A stretch of 64,000 nt of DNA from Perkinsus olseni (GCA_013115135.1 JABANP010000072.1:106055-170054), one strand, 5' to 3'. Positions 21,327 to 33,620 are shown, counted from the first letter of the stretch. Numbers and translations are program-made. Notes: a model not told the origin generated them from the letters alone.

Positions 21327-23825
21327 ATGCTACTGCTATGGTTCGTTTCCGTGGCATCAGCGGCCGTCACCGACCCTACCGCAGCTCGACATGAGTTCCT
21401 TAAAAACGGCACTGTCGAGGTCGGCCAGTAACAGTCAAACAGGCGTGGTTGGACGTGCCTCTCCTTAGTCGAATAAACGCTACCTCTCAGATCGTAGAGT
21501 ACGCAGTCCGACCGGAGTACTCAGCCGACGATGATATCGAGATCTTCTTCGGTGAATATCGGATCGCATGTGAGAGCGGCATCCCAATCCCTGGATCGGA
21601 GCCCTTGCGAGTCGTCAGCATGGTTCGTGTCGATGGCACCGTGGAACATCTATCATGGTGGTCTTCAGTTCAAATGCAGAAGAACCAATTACACGTGAGC
21701 CTCGATCGTTTCGAGCAACCATCGCAGTGGCACCCGGCCAATCGCACCTCAGTTTGTAGAGAAATGCTAGGAGGGCTTTCTCTATCACCACCCAGAGCAG
21801 AAGCGACGGGCAGCGGTGATCGTCTATCTGCTGGCTACTTGCGCGCTGCAGGTATACTATTGATTATAACGCCAAGTTTGACTTCAACATAACACACTTC
21901 TTGGTTCCGACAGAGCAGTATCAAGGAGATGTGGACGAGGATGGCTTCCCGACAGGCACGTCTCTGATTTACAACGGCTCCTCATCAGCTCGCAAGGCAC
22001 ATTAATCAGGCGTGATACCACACACAATCCACTCAGCACTCTTTGTCCGCCCCTGTCGCCCGCCGGCCAGTACACTGGACTGGACGTAACCTGTCTTCAG
22101 GTCCGGAAGTCCTGGATGCAATTCGTACCCTTGCCAGTGTTACGCAACATAACTCCGAGTTAGACAATGAAATGCAGAACATGACGAAGTTTGAATACGG
22201 CTGGAGTGTCGTCAAGGCCTTGAGAATGGCACTCTCGGGTCAGGATAGAAACCCGAGAATATCTATAGAGTGTGGTCAGACTCAGCAATGCTGTAAATCT
22301 CACCCAAGCCTCTTCCGCCGACTGTCTCATCGGAGGTGGTCGTGTTCAGCAAGCACCAATTCAAGCCAGGCTTGCGTTCACCCTCCTCGTCTTGGCGCCT
22401 GCCTTGCCGGTATATTCATAATGGTAACTCAACAACTCTCTCAGCGCAATTCGCGAGTCGAACCTAATAGTACTCGTTGAAGTATGACTCGTGTCGGCGC
22501 TATCGAGAAGATCGGACCCGTCAATTTCGTAGCTCCTCGTGCATGTTGTCTCGCTGGTCTCAACCCCCTGGTCACTTGCAGGCGATATGATCCCCGGACT
22601 CGAGTGGCGTAATTTTGGTATACTCAGACTCAGAGACTTCTGGCCGGATGAGTACACCAACCGAACAAAGGTCACACGAGTCCTCCCCGCGCTGAACAGA
22701 GTTAGAGTTGGCAGGTTGGCGTGATGACCGGGCAGCAGTTCGACGAACTGAAGCGATGGTTCGTAGAGGACTGGGCTAGACATAAAGACACCTTCGACCC
22801 TATTACTATCATCGATGCAGAAGCCGGGACACGTGTTTGGATGAGCCGAATGTGTCACGACCTGGTTGAGTATGGCCTCAAGAGAATGGCAGAGATGGGG
22901 GTGAGTATACCCGCAGTGGCCACCTCCAAATGCTTGGAAGGCACTTCATGGCTGCTTTTTGTGTCAATGCCGCTTCGATCTAGCAAAGAAAGAAAACAAT
23001 CGTGTGTCATTGTTCGTGTGCTGGCACCATGCCCAGCTTCTCCGACCCCTAGGTTTCTCTGCGACCTGTGAGACCTCTGCTGAGAGACCACATCACAGTG
23101 TATGTGAAGCCTGGCTCATTGAAGCCCCTCGATGTCCGAGGCAACGCTTTCAACCGGAGGGCAGTGGCAAGATTCATGCGAGTCTACCTCTCGTTCATAC
23201 CCAAGCTGAGAGACCAGTTCATCCACGCCCGTGATTTCCTCAGAAAAGTGCCGGAAAGGCGGTTTTCTTGGCGCGTGACGCTTCCTTCAGGTCCTCGCCA
23301 TGGACCTCACTCCAGTAGGCTACTTGATGGGTCAGTATTACGAGGCTGAGGTGGTCTCTCCACTGGTCAACTACTGCTACGTGCCATTGCGGATGCCCCG
23401 CCTGCTCCGCGAACGGCACAGTCGTCTTCGGCGAAGTTGATGCCATGAAGCGCAATCGTTCGCTCTGCGCACTCAGAAATGATGATGTGGTGAGGTTCTC
23501 TGGGGTATGGCGAGCCCTCCGTTTTCCCCCTCGTTAGAAATCAAGGCGTATTTCGGCGTCGTGCCGTAGATGAAACCGGCAGCTCGTGGTCTCTCAGCTT
23601 TGGCTCGACTCGACTCATCGGCCTTACCTCCCAAACCTCCCTCAGGAGCTGGACAACGTCACCCTCACGCTTGAGGACCGTCTCATCATGCTGGAGAACT
23701 ACATAGACGTATTCTTCAACGCCCCCGAGCGACGTCCTCACTACCGTTGGGCGTTCATGACGATATCGGGTACGGTCTTATGTGTTCTCCTCTCTTTGGC
23801 ATACCTCGTACCTAAACGTGTTTGA
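21327..23825 (+). CDS. Type I membrane protein, tandem copy 1
   Basis: Starts with a signal peptide (ATG 21327, MLLLWFVSVASAAVTDPTAA) and ends with one membrane helix and a short basic tail (WAFMTISGTVLCVLLSLAYL, VPKRV). Between them are short exons with tiny introns (for example about 41 bases from 21431, joining EVG to HRINATSQIVEYA). Conserved blocks: DDDIEIFFGEYRIA, WFVSMAPWNIYHGGLQFKC, ITHFLVPTEQYQGDVDEDG, NMTKFEYGWSVVKALRMAL, GLEWRNFGILRLRDFWP, MTGQQFDELKRWFVEDWAR, RMCHDLVEYGLKRM, VYVKPGSLKPLDVRGNAF, RVYLSFIPKLRDQFIHARDF, VGYLMGQYYEAEVV and DNVTLTLEDRLIMLENY. An extra C at 23407-23408 breaks the frame against copy 2. Lumenal or extracellular, probably N-glycosylated (NAT, NMT, NVT). The family is unknown to me. 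Confidence 0.75.
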
Positions 23826-24177
23826 TGCTGCCGTCTTGCATGCTCGACGATTGTGACATTCGTGTTCCCCCAGTGCTGCTCAATCGGATGGCTATCGTAG
23901 CTCTACCCTGCACGGATGCTGCACTAACGAAGCATCAACGACAAACAAGATACGATTGATACCATGCCATCTGTGGCGACTCGCCACTGGCGAGCCCTGC
24001 ATTTTCTTGGCCCTTGCAATTTGTGGCTCTTCTGTGTTCATCCTGAGCATTGTAGATCTCGATGCGTAAGCACTCGCCATCTCACAAGTACGAGCGCCCT
24101 CGTTTAGAACTGTTCATCAACCCTGCCAACGGCGATCGCCCTGACTAAAGACGAGCTCACGCTGCTAGTTCATAACA

Positions 24178-26075
24178 ATGCAATCCCCTCGGCTGCTTTC
24201 TGCCAGCCTGCATGCCCTGGTGATCCTAGCGGCAGCCACTGAACCAGCACGGCATGAATTTCTCAAGGAGCGCACAATAGAGGTGCTGCTGAGTTGCTCG
24301 CCTCCATTCCCGTGCAGCGTTGCCCCTCGCGAGTGGCGCATGCTCTTTGGCAGGTCCTCGAGTACGAGTCCTCGCCTGGCTACACCCTAGACGACGTCAT
24401 AGATATCTATGTTGGGGAGTATAAGATCGCAGGTAAGCACATCGTTGGTGTGTACGGAATCCGCAATGTGGATGAATGAAAAGGAGAGTTTGAGGTTCAC
24501 TATTGCTGGCTCCCTAGCATCTTGGTCACAGCGCTATCGCAGTAGTTGCTACGCATCGCCCATTCTCCTGTCAGCATGGTTCGTGTCGATGGCACCGTGG
24601 AACATTTATCATGGTGGCCTTCAGTTCAAATGCAGAAGGACCAATTACACGTGAGCCTCGATGAATCGTTATGAGGAGCTGAGAAGACCTGCGGCCTGAG
24701 TTAGGTACACTATAGATTACAATGCCAAGTTCGATTCTAACATAACACATTTCTTGGTGCCCGACCGAGAAGTACGAGGGCCAGCTCGACGACGACGGTT
24801 TTCCTACCGGTGGGCTTTGGGAAGTCTGTGAGGTTTCGTAGGGATCGGTCCCAGGTCCTGAGGTTATGCAGGCGGTGCGCACCCTTGCAAGCTTGGTGAC
24901 GGGAGAGAGCCCCGATTACAGCGAGGACCACATGAAGAACCTTACCAAGTTTGAATATGGCTGGACGTTCATCAAGGCTCTCCGAATGGCGTTATCAGGC
25001 GAGTGCTGCCCAACCATACACCGGCCCAACCTCGACCTCTCAGGCGATATGATACCCGGCCTGGAATGGCGCAATTTCGGTATTCTGCGATTCCGAGATT
25101 TCTGGCCCAAGGAGTACAGCTCCAGGACTTTGGTACTACCACGCTGATGAGCCGTCGAACCCTCGCCTGCTTTCAGGTTGGCAACATGACAGGGCAGCAA
25201 TTCGACTCCTTCAAACGCTGGTTCATCGAGGACTGGGCCCGCCCCAGAGACACCTTCGATCCCGTAACCGTCATCCAGGTCGAGTCAGGCGAGCGAGTAT
25301 GGATGAGTAGGATGTGTCACGATCTCGTTGAGCACGGCCTTAGACGGATGGTCGAAATGGGAGTATCTATCGACAAGGTCGAGCGGTCCTGGAGGTTGCA
25401 GATGTCAGGTTTCTCTCCGCGCCAATCAGCCGGTATTTCGCGATCACATCCCAGTTTATGTGAACTACATCAAACCCCTCGACGTTCGAGGAAACAGCTT
25501 CGACAGACGAGCGGTCGTGAGGTTCCTTCGCCTCTACATGTCTTTCATACCGCAAATGCGGGAACAGTTCATCCATTCAAGGGACATGCTCAGAAAGGTG
25601 AGCCATAATGGGGAAGTCTCAGGATCCAATATCCTCGACTCAGGCTCTGGCCATGGGCCTCATGCCAGTGGGCTACTTCATGGGGAGCTACTACGAGCTT
25701 GATATCGTTCCACCGCTGATCAACTACTGCTACATCCCCCTCAACATGCCCCGTCTGCTGTCCAATGGCTCGGCTGTCTACGGGACAGTTGATGCGATGA
25801 ATCCTAATCGGTCCCTCTGTGCCTTGCCGAACGTCGATGTGGTAAGTCTGGCATCTACGACGTTGGAGATGTCGACTGCTCCCCAGGAGCTCGGCAACGT
25901 TACGCTCACAATCGAGGACCGTCTGATAATGTTGGAGAATTATCTGGACCTCTTGTTCAACGCCCCGGAGAGATTCGAGCATCCGAGGCATCGCAGCGTT
26001 TTCATGATGGTCACTGGAACGATTGCATCTGGTGTACTTCTCCTCGCGTATTGGGCACGAAAGCACAAGTGGTGA
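24178..26075 (+). CDS. Type I membrane protein, tandem copy 2
   Basis: Paralogue of the gene 350 bases upstream, with the same exon order. Signal peptide from ATG 24178 (MQSPRLLSASLHALVILAAA), a 35-base intron near 24286-24320 joining TIE to RCPSRVAHALWQVLEYE, then DVIDIYVGEYKIAG, WFVSMAPWNIYHGGLQFKC, YNAKFDSNITHFLV, MKNLTKFEYGWTFIKALRM, GLEWRNFGILRFRDFWP, MTGQQFDSFKRWFIEDWAR, RMCHDLVEHGLRRM, KPLDVRGNSFDRRAVVRFLR, LMPVGYFMGSYYELDIV, SLCALPNVDV, LGNVTLTIEDRLIMLENYLD and a C-terminal helix (VFMMVTGTIASGVLLLAYW) with tail ARKHKW. An extra C at 24760-24762 shifts the frame compared with copy 1. No enzyme motif is seen; unidentified lineage-specific family. A 295-codon open frame on the opposite strand (25590-26477) is probably a shadow. 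Confidence 0.78.
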
Positions 26076-27103
26076 CTGGACAGTGAAGAGACTGCCTTGC
26101 ATGCGATCATGCCATTGCTGTATGACTGTTGACTTGCGTTCTCGTAGTTTGTTTGGAGTAGAAGCGCTACGACGTAGACAGCCAGGCGGTGCCCGGTAAG
26201 CGGTGGCTCGCACCTGCATCCTGCTCCACGATTCCTGTGAGAAGAGCCTCTCACTTAGCAGAGGAGAACTGGCGAGCTCGATCAGTCGGGCGAGTTGAAT
26301 GGGTCGAGTCAACGCACTGACGAACGTCCTTCGCATGTATCCCACTAGGGCAGACGAACCTCGCTGTGCTCCAGTGGCGCGGCATCCGCCGGGAAAAGCT
26401 TGATCGACACCTGTGACAGGTAGCTGTCTGTCAAGGGTGTTTCCCGAAGACCATACCACGCAGATGCCATCCTTCACTGCAGTGCTATCATTTCTGATAT
26501 CTTCGAAAGCAGGCCAACTTGTTACAGGCTCGTGTGTGGTATTTTATGCATCGAACTGGTCGAACTGTCTCCCCGGAAGGCTTAGACACGCTGCCCCTTG
26601 TCGCAGCCCGCATTGAACGCGTTAATACAGAGCCGCGCCTTGGAACAGAAAGGCGTTTGACAGTAACGTCGTCGCGAGCATTTGTTCATATTCGGCCCAT
26701 GGACCCTCGTTTCAAGGCAAAAACTTGATCTAAGTTGCCAAGCCGCGAGCCTGATTTTTCGTTTGCTTGGTGAAGGCACATGCAGTGTCGGAACAGCGCG
26801 GAGACACCAGTAGCAAAAAAGCCCAAGTGCAGAATGGTGACATTATAGTGACGACTGTACGCTATGCATTAGCTGCCTCCCGGTCCAGAGCTACTCAACT
26901 GTTGGACTATCATCGCTGCCATTACCTTCACCGCTACTGCGTATAATTAGTCTTAGATAACCGTCTGACCTCATTCTGCGCCTCGCACCCGCGTGCATCT
27001 GTATGCGTTCTGAGATTAGCGTTAGCTATATCCGGGCTCGATCCCTTCAATAATTGCTCACCGCCTCGCACGGACAAGTGGACGAGACATCTCCCCTCAG
27101 TTG
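26076..27103. other. 1-kb intergenic stretch
   Basis: Competing open frames (plus 26519-26728, minus 26280-26780) without recognisable motifs. A T-arm-like CCGGGCTCGATCCCTTC occurs near 27030. The last part resembles the upstream flank of the 11.1 kb secreted gene (AGACATCTCCCC-TCAGTTGAT). Confidence 0.4.
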
Positions 27104-27539
27104 ATGAGATCAAGCGTTCAGATGCCCCCTCTCGTCGGTGTTATTCTCCTCCTCGCCTGTAGTGGTCTAGTGCTAGCTCAGCCGTCTGGTGAATATGGTG
27201 GTAATGTCTCAACTTTTATTCGGTGATGCTACAATCGATGTCACATTCACAAGCCCAACCACCTTCGACATCTCGGCTACGTTCACTTCAACGGACGGAG
27301 GAGGAAACGGCACTGAGACGGGCGTTAGGTTCACTTACAACCCCTCAACTGGCGACATCACCGTCAAGGACACAGACAAGCTGCAGGAACTGATTAATAA
27401 AATAGAAGCTCCCATCAGTGCAGCTGACCTCGCTAACCTCAAGTATCAAGGGAAGAATATTATCGTTGTGAACTTGGGTAACTTCGTTCTGAGGCCATGC
27501 CCAAGAACCGGTTGCCAGGAGTCTCCTATAGTGATTTAA
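27104..27539 (+). CDS. Small secreted protein, family copy 2
   Basis: Signal peptide from ATG 27104 (MRSSVQMPPLVGVILLLACS, then GLVLAQPSGEYGG), then DATIDVTFTSPTTFDISATF, GVRFTYNPSTGDITVKDT, DKLQELINKIEAPISAADLA, NIIVVNLGNFVLRPCPRTG and stop 27539. One T too many in the run 27214-27217, compared with copy 1, separates the signal peptide from the mature frame. Copy 1 lacks that lesion but has two others, so the two copies complement each other at every broken site. About 120 aa after correction. Predicted secreted; function unknown. Confidence 0.72.
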
Positions 27540-27546
27540 TCTTCTT

Positions 27547-28725
27547 GATCGTCTTCCAATGTCTCTTCTGGCCAGTCGGTTGTCGGTCGAATGTCACTTC
27601 TTGAAAACTAATCCTGCGTCTCCAGACTACGGCCCACGTATGCCTTTTCAGCAGTCTAAGCCGTACCCATCTCAACTCTATTATATGCGATCTTTTCGAC
27701 GAGTATTACCATTGCTTCGAAGTCTTGTCCTCATCCCACGTCACTTTCGTGCCATCTTTCAATGGTCTAGTCCTCGTATTTGAAGTCTGGTTATTAGTCA
27801 GGGATGAAGCTTCTTGACCGACTTAATGAAGTCAGACTCTCAAGTTGCGTTGAGAGACGAGAGGGGCTTGAAAACAAGTCTATCATCAGTCTGTGACGGT
27901 GAGTCAGTGTACTTGCTGTGTCTGCAAGTCATTGACTTGCGTCTGCAATGCAGATTGACATTGTTCCGTCTTCCGCAAGGCACAAACAGACCTCACGCCC
28001 CTGAGAAACTGGGGTCAACCTCCTGCTGATAATGGCACAATGTGTGAGTTAGACTTGTCCTTAGTGGACATCTCTCCGTGGCAGTCTCAGTGTGTATTAG
28101 ATCCTGTGACAGAATCCTGTTCAGTGAGCTGACAACAAAGAAGTCCTCAGTATAGCACAACCCTCCTCGCAGTGTCCGTCAGCAACACCTTGAACCATAA
28201 AGAGGAGGGCTATGGGTGGATGACTCGAGTAGGGGAGAGTCCACAACCCGGACACCATTGTGGAGCAATACGGATCAGCTCTGTGACGGACGAGGAAAGA
28301 TGAAGCCCAATAACTTTTCGAAAGTCTTCACTCTCATTCTCTGTCGTCCGATCACCTCACCGAGGGATAAGCTGATGAACTGATCTCCTCTACCGGAGAG
28401 TATCGAGACTCCCGTTGAGATGGTCGCGTTCCGCAAGAGGAATACAGCATTCAATCCCCTATGAGCTGAAAGGTACCGCAGCCTTCCCCATCTCTCATTC
28501 TTATTCGTACTGACGAGACCACACGTGCAACCATACGTTGATTGGTCCAGCGAAGGTATGTTAACAACTTCAGCACAACAGGCTGAGGAAGCCTGTCATC
28601 AGCAGTAAAAAACTTTCGAGCGAAAACCGCCTCGAAGACACTTGTGGGCCATTGGGTGTGTCACAAGCGTACATGTTTTGCCGCGGCCACCTGAAAAACA
28701 TACAACATGCGAGTCGATGAATGCT
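27547..28725. repeat. Repeat block downstream of secreted gene copy 2
   Basis: 27547-27800 matches the 250-base unit duplicated at 11583-12085. 27800-28115 matches 12085-12345. 28115-28725 matches 15123-15735. The whole gene-plus-tail block is therefore a segmental duplicate of the 11-15.7 kb locus without its 2.8-kb middle. Confidence 0.72.
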
Positions 28726-28990
28726 AAAGTCCATCGACGTAGCACGTAGCATTTCAAGAGAATCGGTATTCTACAATACGATGAACAGTTTACCTCATCA
28801 CGGAATAGACAATGCTCTAGCGCGAACAACGCTCAGTAGATTATGAATCTACGGAGCTTCTGAATAACACATTTCTTGGCAGATATTGCGTCGATTGAAC
28901 TCTACTATTCGTAGCCTACCATGGCAGTACCGCACGTTATGCTGATGATCCATCACCATTCTTCCAGTTCATAGGTTAGTCTAACCTGGT
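28726..28990. other. Short spacer, no gene seen
   Basis: Follows the repeat block. Nothing recognisable. Confidence 0.4.
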
Positions 28991-29014
28991 TAGAGTATTG
29001 ATATATCCAAGCTC

Positions 29015-29352
29015 TTCGGTACCACTCTCGTCCTGGCCTTCAGTTCTCTTCTGCACACTGGGTTTCCATTCCCGCGCTATTGGGGGTCATTTCCCAATGA
29101 GCGCGGTACTTTCGCGGTCATGATTGACGGACTTTTCGGATCCGACGATAAGTGCGACATCACAGCCGTGTTCGTAGAATACGGACAACTTTGCTCATCA
29201 AGGTACTGTCCCAGACATTCCGTACGTGGTCGACGAAACTGACAACGGATATAATGTAACTCTCTTGGAAACGGCTGGGCTAAATGTTCTTACTGCAGTT
29301 TCTGGCACCCCCGATGTGTGTACTGGACCTTCTGTCAGCTGTGTTACTGGTT
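29015..29352 (+). CDS. Possible small secreted protein
   Basis: Two adjoining frames look coding: TTLVLAFSSLLHTGFPF with GTFAVMIDGLFGSDDKCDI (about 29019-29190), and after about 29200 VPDIPYVVDETDNGYNVTLL with TAGLNVLTAVSGTPDV, ending at a TGA (about 29354). A hydrophobic start followed by a beta-rich, Cys-containing tail resembles the small secreted proteins elsewhere in the window. The frame change near 29200 could be a short intron (GTACTG at the junction) or an indel. The start codon is not resolved. Confidence 0.35.
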
Positions 29353-29354
29353 GA

Positions 29355-30171
29355 GCTTGGCATAACGCAAGGGAAACACTTGGGAATAGAAGCATATTTA
29401 TTAGTGAGAATACGTAAGGGCAGACTACTAGCCATAGCTTAGCCTAGGGATACGGAGGCACACAAATGGGGACACGAGTATCCGACACTTCGGCAGACCA
29501 TCTCTACGGTACGATGTCGAGACTCGTATGGCCATCTTGCCATCTTCATAACCTCGACCCATGCGGCTCCCTGGAGGACTATTTCGGTTTCAACAGTAAG
29601 TGATTAGACTCTTCTATGTGGGTCTACAACTGGGAATCGATGCGTTCTTCTCGCATGGAGCAGGATGATGCAGATCCTATCACTTTTCATTTGTTGTTCT
29701 CATTTATTGTCAGTAAAGCCACTCAGCCTGCATAGGTCGATATAAAGGCGCAGCTTTGTTGATCGGCGGAAGTTGGCTGTCCTCACAGATCCACTTTCAC
29801 CTTGTACTAGAGCATGTTGTCTTGTTGTGTTCGTAAGGAAAGGAGTGGTTATCGCCTTCTTGATGTTCCGCCCCTCTTGTCCCTGTTCGTGTACGGGCTA
29901 AACTTTCCAAACGGGAATAAAGACAAGAGGGACAAGATTCTTCACAACACAAGACGGCTGCGATCGAACAACAGCCTATTCTCTCAACCGAGAGACATGA
30001 ATCTTCCATGGGTTCAGAGCTTGCGGAGTTAGCCTATCTTCTACAGATTTCTGATTCCCTCGCCTCCGGGTGGCCTCGTGAGCTTGCCGTTCCAAGACGA
30101 GAGCCCGGCGGAGTTGCCCAAGCCTGAGTAACACTCGAAACTTTCACATCCTGGGCTCGCAGTCTGAGGAG
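29355..30171. other. 0.8-kb gene-poor stretch
   Basis: No convincing exon. 29815-29990 contains partly complementary T/G-rich and A/C-rich tracts (CCCTCTTGTCCCT against AGGGACAAGA) that may fold weakly. Confidence 0.4.
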
Positions 30172-31310
30172 CGACTATGATAGATCCTCCCACTCTCTAT
30201 TGGCCTCTGCCAAGGTTCTTCTGAGTTCGCCCAGTTCCTCGCCTTCCCCACATCTATCAACTTTCACCGGGGCTGACGCTCGTCGTCCGGCTGTTTTAAC
30301 AGCATTCAGCACCCCAGGATCTGGACAGTTGACGTTCTCCGTTTGTTGATTCAGCCCTACCTCGAACAGCTTCTCGCTCGGCTCTGCCCTCTCGTTGGGT
30401 TCGCGCTTTTTTAGCAGCAGTCGTTGCTCGAAGTTGCGTCCTGTATGGGCGTAATACATAAAGGCAATGGAGAACGGCAGCCTACAGCCGTTCGATGAGC
30501 CGAGACTTCTCCTTAGTCAGTGCAGCGATCTTCACATCCTTCTGCTCGTTCAGCTTCCTCAGTATCTCGACGTCCCGTGTGGCCTTGTCGAATGTCGTCT
30601 AATCATCATCAGAGATTGCCCATCGAGCACAACAATTTCTCGATGAGTCTTTTGAACAAGACAGGCGGAAAGAGACGAATCTACAACCCGACTTTCTGGG
30701 CGGCCAGGTTCTCCATCGCATGAGCAAGTTGCTGGTCTCGAGCAGCCAAGTCCCGCGCAAGTTTCTCGGACACTTCTCCGCTGTGTGCCTTCGCCTCTCG
30801 CAACTCCTACCGGTAGACTTCACCGCATGCCCACGAGTACCGCTGACCTCGATCTCGCTGTCTCTTCTTTCGAGCAAGTCTGTCAGCTTTTTGCACTCGC
30901 CTCTGAGGCTGTGCACCTCTCGGTCGGCCTGCTCGAAACTCTCGGAGATATCTCTATTTCTTTCATCCATCTTTCGCAATGCCCGATGGTTCTTTTCGAT
31001 TTCATCAGCTTTAGTCTCCAATAGAGCTGCCATTGCTGACCGGTCGGTCTTCGCTTCGGCCAACTCCTGTTCTAACCTAATCAGACGACCGTCATGCTGC
31101 TTCAGAATGCAATAACTGGATTCACTCAACAGGCCCGTCCTCCGACCCAGTAGAGGCACTCGTGGGTTCAGAGGAGCCGAGCAGGAGGTGCTACTCTGTG
31201 CATCGCTGAGCTTCTTCAGCAAGGCTGACCCGGAGGCGATCGTTCTCGTCTTTCAACTCAGCCCACCTACCGCCGAGGACGACAGACATTTGAAGTTTTG
31301 AAACTACACC
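30172..31310 (-). CDS. Coiled-coil protein, C-terminal exons
   Basis: Minus-strand exons with strong heptad character: AELKDENDRLRVSLAEEAQR (about 31265-31195), RLIRLEQELAEAKTDRSAMA with KADEIEKNHRALRKMDER and ECKKLTDLLERRDSEIE (about 31090-30850), ELREAKAHSGEVSEKLARDL with QQLAHAMENLAAQK (about 30810-30700), TFDKATRDVEILRKLNEQKD with LTKEKSRLIERL (about 30600-30490), and a last exon (KREPNERAEPSEKLFEV, ELGELRRTLAEANREWEDLS) ending at 30172. No catalytic domain. Probably continues upstream into 31.5-32.2 kb, since the strand and spacing agree, but the joining introns were not proven. Confidence 0.6.
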
Positions 31311-31539
31311 CTAGCCAGAATTCGACGAATGCTTGCTTCGCTCCACTTGTTCCACCGTAAGAATCCCGTTTGGGTCCAACCTCGCAGAAACGGTTTCTGA
31401 GAAACCAACTCTGCCTCTTCGACTTGCATGCTCCAAGTCCTTGCATGTCTTTCTATGTTCTCGGCCTAACGGGTAAGCCCATTGATAGCCATAGCAACTC
31501 AACAACGCAGTCGATCACGAAAATGAGGTGTGAAAGGCT

Positions 31540-32194
31540 CCCGTGTGGAACCTGGATTTCATAGCCTTATTCCCCTCGATCATTCTAGCAAGATCATCCT
31601 TCCCTCGGCCAAACTTCGAGCCCTGCAGGTCTGTGGTCGGATCAAACATCTTTCGACCGCTCGCCGTAACCGTCCCCTCTGAGCGACCTGGCATGCCCGC
31701 TGTAGCTGCATCTGAGACGAGGCGTCACATGTCCTTGCGATCAACAGCAGTTCGGCGGTGCGCATAGGTCCACAGAGAGCGACGACTCCCCCAGTGTATT
31801 ACTGAACATGCCACTGCTGGCTCGACCGTCATCACCATCCCCTTCGAGCCTCTTCTGCCTCAACGCCTCCTCTCTGCGTTGGGCTGCAGCATTCTTACCC
31901 CACAGATCCACCTTACCCGACCCTAAGACAGGTTGGACCCATGAGAACCTCCGGCAACCGATCAACCCTCCCCATCATCAACGAGTCGTTGAAAACGACC
32001 GCTATTATTGGCTTCACGCCTGCGGCCAGCGTATGCGTACGAGCTGCCTCCTGTCCCATACTACGGAGCTTCCTGAGCTGTGATACTTGCTCCTTTTTGT
32101 CAAAGTGCCCCTCAGAGTAAATTTCCACCAGAGACTTTCCTCCGTACCTAGCCAATGGACAGCTGGGGAAGGTCATAACAACCAATACCAACAA
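31540..32194 (-). CDS. Charged protein of unknown function, three exons
   Basis: Minus-strand blocks: GKSLVEIYSEGHFDKKEQVS, LRSMGQEAARTHTLAAGVK and PIIAVVFNDSLMMGRVDRL (about 32150-31950); WGKNAAAQRREEALRQKRLE, DGDDGRASSGMFSN (about 31900-31800); and GRSEGTVTASGRKMFDPTTD, FGRGKDDLARMIEGNKAMK (about 31690-31560). Composition and conservation-like blocks indicate coding; no family recognised. May belong to the coiled-coil gene downstream or the gene upstream. Confidence 0.5.
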
Positions 32195-32420
32195 GATCCC
32201 TGAACCCGGCTCGTTGCTACACGAATGCGCATGGGTAAGCCGGGACCGATACGCATACTGAGAGGCTACACAGCTCCGGTCACGGCGTTGCCGTTATACA
32301 CGCAATTGAGACGTCGGCAGTTGAGAGTCACAGTGAGCTGCTGAAGCATGCACAAAGCTCCTTACAGGAAGGACAACTCCAGCGATATTGCATCCTCGCC
32401 CATCAGAGATAGGCCCCATA

Positions 32421-33620
32421 TCACTTCGCCTGGCTATACTTCTCCACCTCCCTTCTGGCCTCCTCTTCCTCCGCTACTTCCTTCGCGGACTTCTGCCTCT
32501 TAGCTGCCTTGTCTGCTTTTGCCTTCAACTCCTCTTTCGACGCCCAAATATCCTTCATACCCTCCGGGCAGTCAGTCATCCACGAAGCCCGCTTGCTACC
32601 ACTACTGCTGCTAGGAACAGTAGGGCCTGCAACACTCGAATAAGATCCGCTGGGACAACAGAGTAGCGGTCCATCTAAATCATGAGGGAAACTCATGAGT
32701 AAATTTCGGACCATTCTTTCGAAACTTATCGCAACCAAAAAGAGGGCGGTCCTCGGAGATTAAATTCACCCTTCACTTCCGGATACGGTACGCTCCAGTA
32801 AAAGCCCTTCATTACCAGGCATCCTCCTCGGAGCTCTCTCCTCTCCCTCTGGCAGGGGTCCCCAGCTCTCCTTCCTGCTCCATAGAAGCGGCTGACTTCA
32901 TCCGCTAACACCGCCTGCTGCTCCCGAGACCATGGCAATTGAGGACCCAGAGGACCTGCCGCCTCGGGTGGCTGAAAAATACACCTTGTTACTAGCGGAG
33001 CGAAGCATGCATTAGCCAGAAGTCCTTCTAATTGATCACTCCAAAGATCGATACTTAATCATCCACTACCGACCCCCTACTACCCCCTCAGATGGTATCT
33101 CCTCCTGGATCGCACTTGACTCCTCCTCAACCTCACGACCTCGTCCCTTCTCATCGGCTAACGCCTGGGCCTGCTTGGCGCACTTCTTGAAGTGCCGCCT
33201 GAACGAGTATGGGTCCCCGTCGCGGTGCGTTTTGTTTGCCGTTCACTTGAGATTGAACTTAAGATCGGTCGGAGCAAACCATTCACTTCCTGTTCCCTCC
33301 CGCAGACCAAATACGCGTAACAAATGCCGAAGCTTCTTACGAGGGTTGAAGTCGCGATCGAAAGTGCCTGTAAAGTACGGACGGTCCACAGCCCGAAGCG
33401 AGCAAGAAGCAATCGGATAGGGAGTCCCTCCATAACCGATGTAACGTAAAATGATCGAGGAACCATTCCAAATGATCCTGCCAGCAGTTTCCCTTTCATG
33501 AGCTGCTCGTGATGGGCGGATTTTTCGGGGCTCCGTTCGACTATTTTTGCATTGAAAAGAGCAGTTTGCCAGCAACCAGGCTAAGAGCGCAGTGGAGCAT
33601 GGAACGATCAGCATGTGCAC
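32421..33620 (-). CDS. Unidentified protein with Lys/Glu-rich helix
   Basis: Minus-strand blocks: SSIILRYIGYGGTPYPIAS, DRPYFTGTFDRDFNPRKKLR and HLLRVFGLREGTGSEWFAP (about 33470-33250); DPYSFRRHFKKCAKQAQALA with VEEESSAIQEEIPSEG (about 33215-33080); PWSREQQAVLADEVSRFYGA (about 32938-32870); SKRASWMTDCPEGMKDIWAS with KADKAAKRQKSAKEVAEEEE (about 32600-32440). Order and strand fit one gene, possibly the same transcription unit as the RS-rich exons upstream. Nothing diagnostic of an enzyme. Confidence 0.45.

Noticed and set aside
25590..26477. 295-codon open frame on the minus strand
   Set aside because: It is antisense to conserved exons of membrane protein copy 2 and to a gene-poor flank. It has no motifs; the plus-strand frame is supported by its paralogue.
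30720..31115. 131-codon plus-strand Ser-rich frame
   Set aside because: It is the antisense shadow of strong coiled-coil exons on the minus strand.
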